DNA from: Clostridiaceae bacterium
Lineage (GTDB): Bacteria; Bacillota; Clostridia; Oscillospirales; Acutalibacteraceae
Direction of reading: 5' to 3'
DNA: 5,357 nucleotides
Assembly (NCBI GenBank): GCA_904501685.1
Contig: CAJGBX010000088.1
Span: forward strand, 1 to 5,357
Made by a program: the position numbers and the translations under genes. Each line of letters starts with the position of its first letter. The stretch's first letter is position 1. The notes beneath the pieces are model-generated. The model had not been told where the DNA came from. It saw only the letters and a program-made list of their open reading frames with translations, and made no database searches. Of this stretch, positions 4,915 through 5,357 are shown one piece after another.

Positions 4915-4956
4915 ACATAAAAAGAAACCCCTTGATTTCAAAAGAAATTAAGGGGT
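4915..4956 (-). terminator. Intrinsic terminator after the TtcA-like gene
   Basis: A 12-bp stem (arms 4928-4939 and 4944-4955, one G-T pair, extendable by an A-T pair at 4927/4956) closes on an AAAA/TTTT loop. The base of the stem is CCCC/GGGG. On the minus strand it is followed by TTTCTTTTTT, a clear U-tract. It begins 20 nt after the stop of the TtcA-like gene and separates that gene from the dnaA promoter. Confidence 0.9.
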
Positions 4957-4975
4957 GTTCAGCTATTGATTTTAA

Positions 4976-5357
4976 CTAGAATTTTTCAAGAAAACTGTGC
5001 ATTTTGCCGTCCTTTTTAAAGCCCGGCAGAGTGTCAACGTTACAACGGTGAATACTGTTAAACAGGTTTTTTTCAATTTCGGGATTTATCTCTTTCAAAT
5101 CCTTTATTAAATTTTTTATTTCACGCCTTTTAGAGGCGTTTTCATCCACTGCAGCACGCTCGGTTAAACTGCAGGCACATGCAATAAACGAAAGCTCATT
5201 ATAGGTTGACCAACGGATAATATCTTCCTCCAAAACACAGTAAAGAGGACGGATAAGCGTCATACCCTCAAAATTGGTGCTGTGAAGCTTGGGCAGCATT
5301 CCTTGAATTTGAGAACCGTACATCATACTCAGCAGTGTAGTTTCGATAACATCACTC
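4976..5357 (-). CDS. TtcA-like PP-loop ATPase, C-terminal part (5' end beyond window)
   Basis: The reading frame is open from the right edge to TAG at 4976-4978, giving 126 visible residues. It opens with 'SDVIETTLLSMMYG', the conserved segment that in TtcA-family proteins follows the ATP-binding core (usually 'HHxDDVIETxL'). 'MTLIRPLYCVLEEDIIRW' (32-49) and 'FIACACSLTE' (57-66, Cys60 and Cys62) follow. TtcA uses ATP and an iron-sulphur cluster to thiolate cytidine 32 of tRNA; one of these Cys may be the third cluster ligand, while the CxxC pair and PP-loop 'SGGxDS' would lie upstream, out of view. The C-terminal ~60 residues are charged and helical. An internal ATG pair at 5321-5326 is not the start, because the conserved segment continues upstream of it. 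The family is likely; the exact tRNA substrate is not known. Confidence 0.82.
   Translation of the reverse strand, partial: SDVIETTLLSMMYGSQIQGMLPKLHSTNFEGMTLIRPLYCVLEEDIIRWSTYNELSFIACACSLTERAAVDENASKRREIKNLIKDLKEINPEIEKNLFNSIHRCNVDTLPGFKKDGKMHSFLEKF

Noticed and set aside
4738..4941. A 67-codon minus-strand open frame between the TtcA-like gene and dnaA
   Set aside because: It runs through the terminator U-tract, the dnaA promoter and the leader, has a very Phe/Lys-rich composition typical of translated AT-rich DNA, and resembles no family I know.
5324..5326. ATG at 5324-5326 as the start of a short 116-residue protein
   Set aside because: The frame stays open to the window edge and the residues before the ATG ('SDVIETTLLS') belong to the conserved TtcA-family segment, so the gene is cut by the window rather than short.

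Overview
The window is the classic replication-initiation locus of a low-GC Gram-positive bacterium. On the minus strand, read from right to left, it carries dnaA, dnaN, a small S4-domain gene (yaaA type), recF, remB (DUF370) and the start of gyrB. The AT-rich DNA, strong Shine-Dalgarno sites and this exact order, especially remB between recF and gyrB, point to Bacillota. DnaA wording such as 'ADIQSPDFETR' suggests a clostridial lineage (Oscillospirales/Ruminococcaceae-like). That finer placement is inference from recall, not from a search.

Layout from the right edge: 4976-5357 is the C-terminal part of a TtcA-like PP-loop tRNA-thiolation ATPase, followed by an intrinsic terminator (4915-4956). 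Next come a good sigma-A-type promoter (-35 at 4857-4862, -10 at 4834-4839) and a leader of about 105 nt with degenerate DnaA-box-like 9-mers. dnaA occupies 3418-4722. The 260-bp gap 3158-3417 is the best candidate for oriC. It holds several DnaA-box-like 9-mers, five perfect tandem TAG triplets matching the DnaA-trio element (3195-3209), and an AT-rich stretch running into the dnaN ribosome binding site. dnaN (2051-3157), yaaA (1842-2051) and recF (766-1842) then follow with one-base TAATG stop/start overlaps. remB (495-761) starts 4 nt after recF with its ribosome binding site inside the end of recF, and gyrB (1-471, incomplete) follows after 23 nt.

Together these genes cover initiation (DnaA), processivity (beta clamp), gap repair (RecF), supercoiling (GyrB), a RemB-type DUF370 protein and a small putative RNA-binding protein. 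The tight coupling from dnaN to gyrB suggests one operon, with dnaA as its first gene or separately read.

I found no new multi-gene system. The most interesting signal is the architecture of the origin: an unusually regular DnaA-trio array one base from a DnaA-box-like site, an inverted pair of box-like sites, and a possible dnaN promoter whose spacer contains most of the trio.
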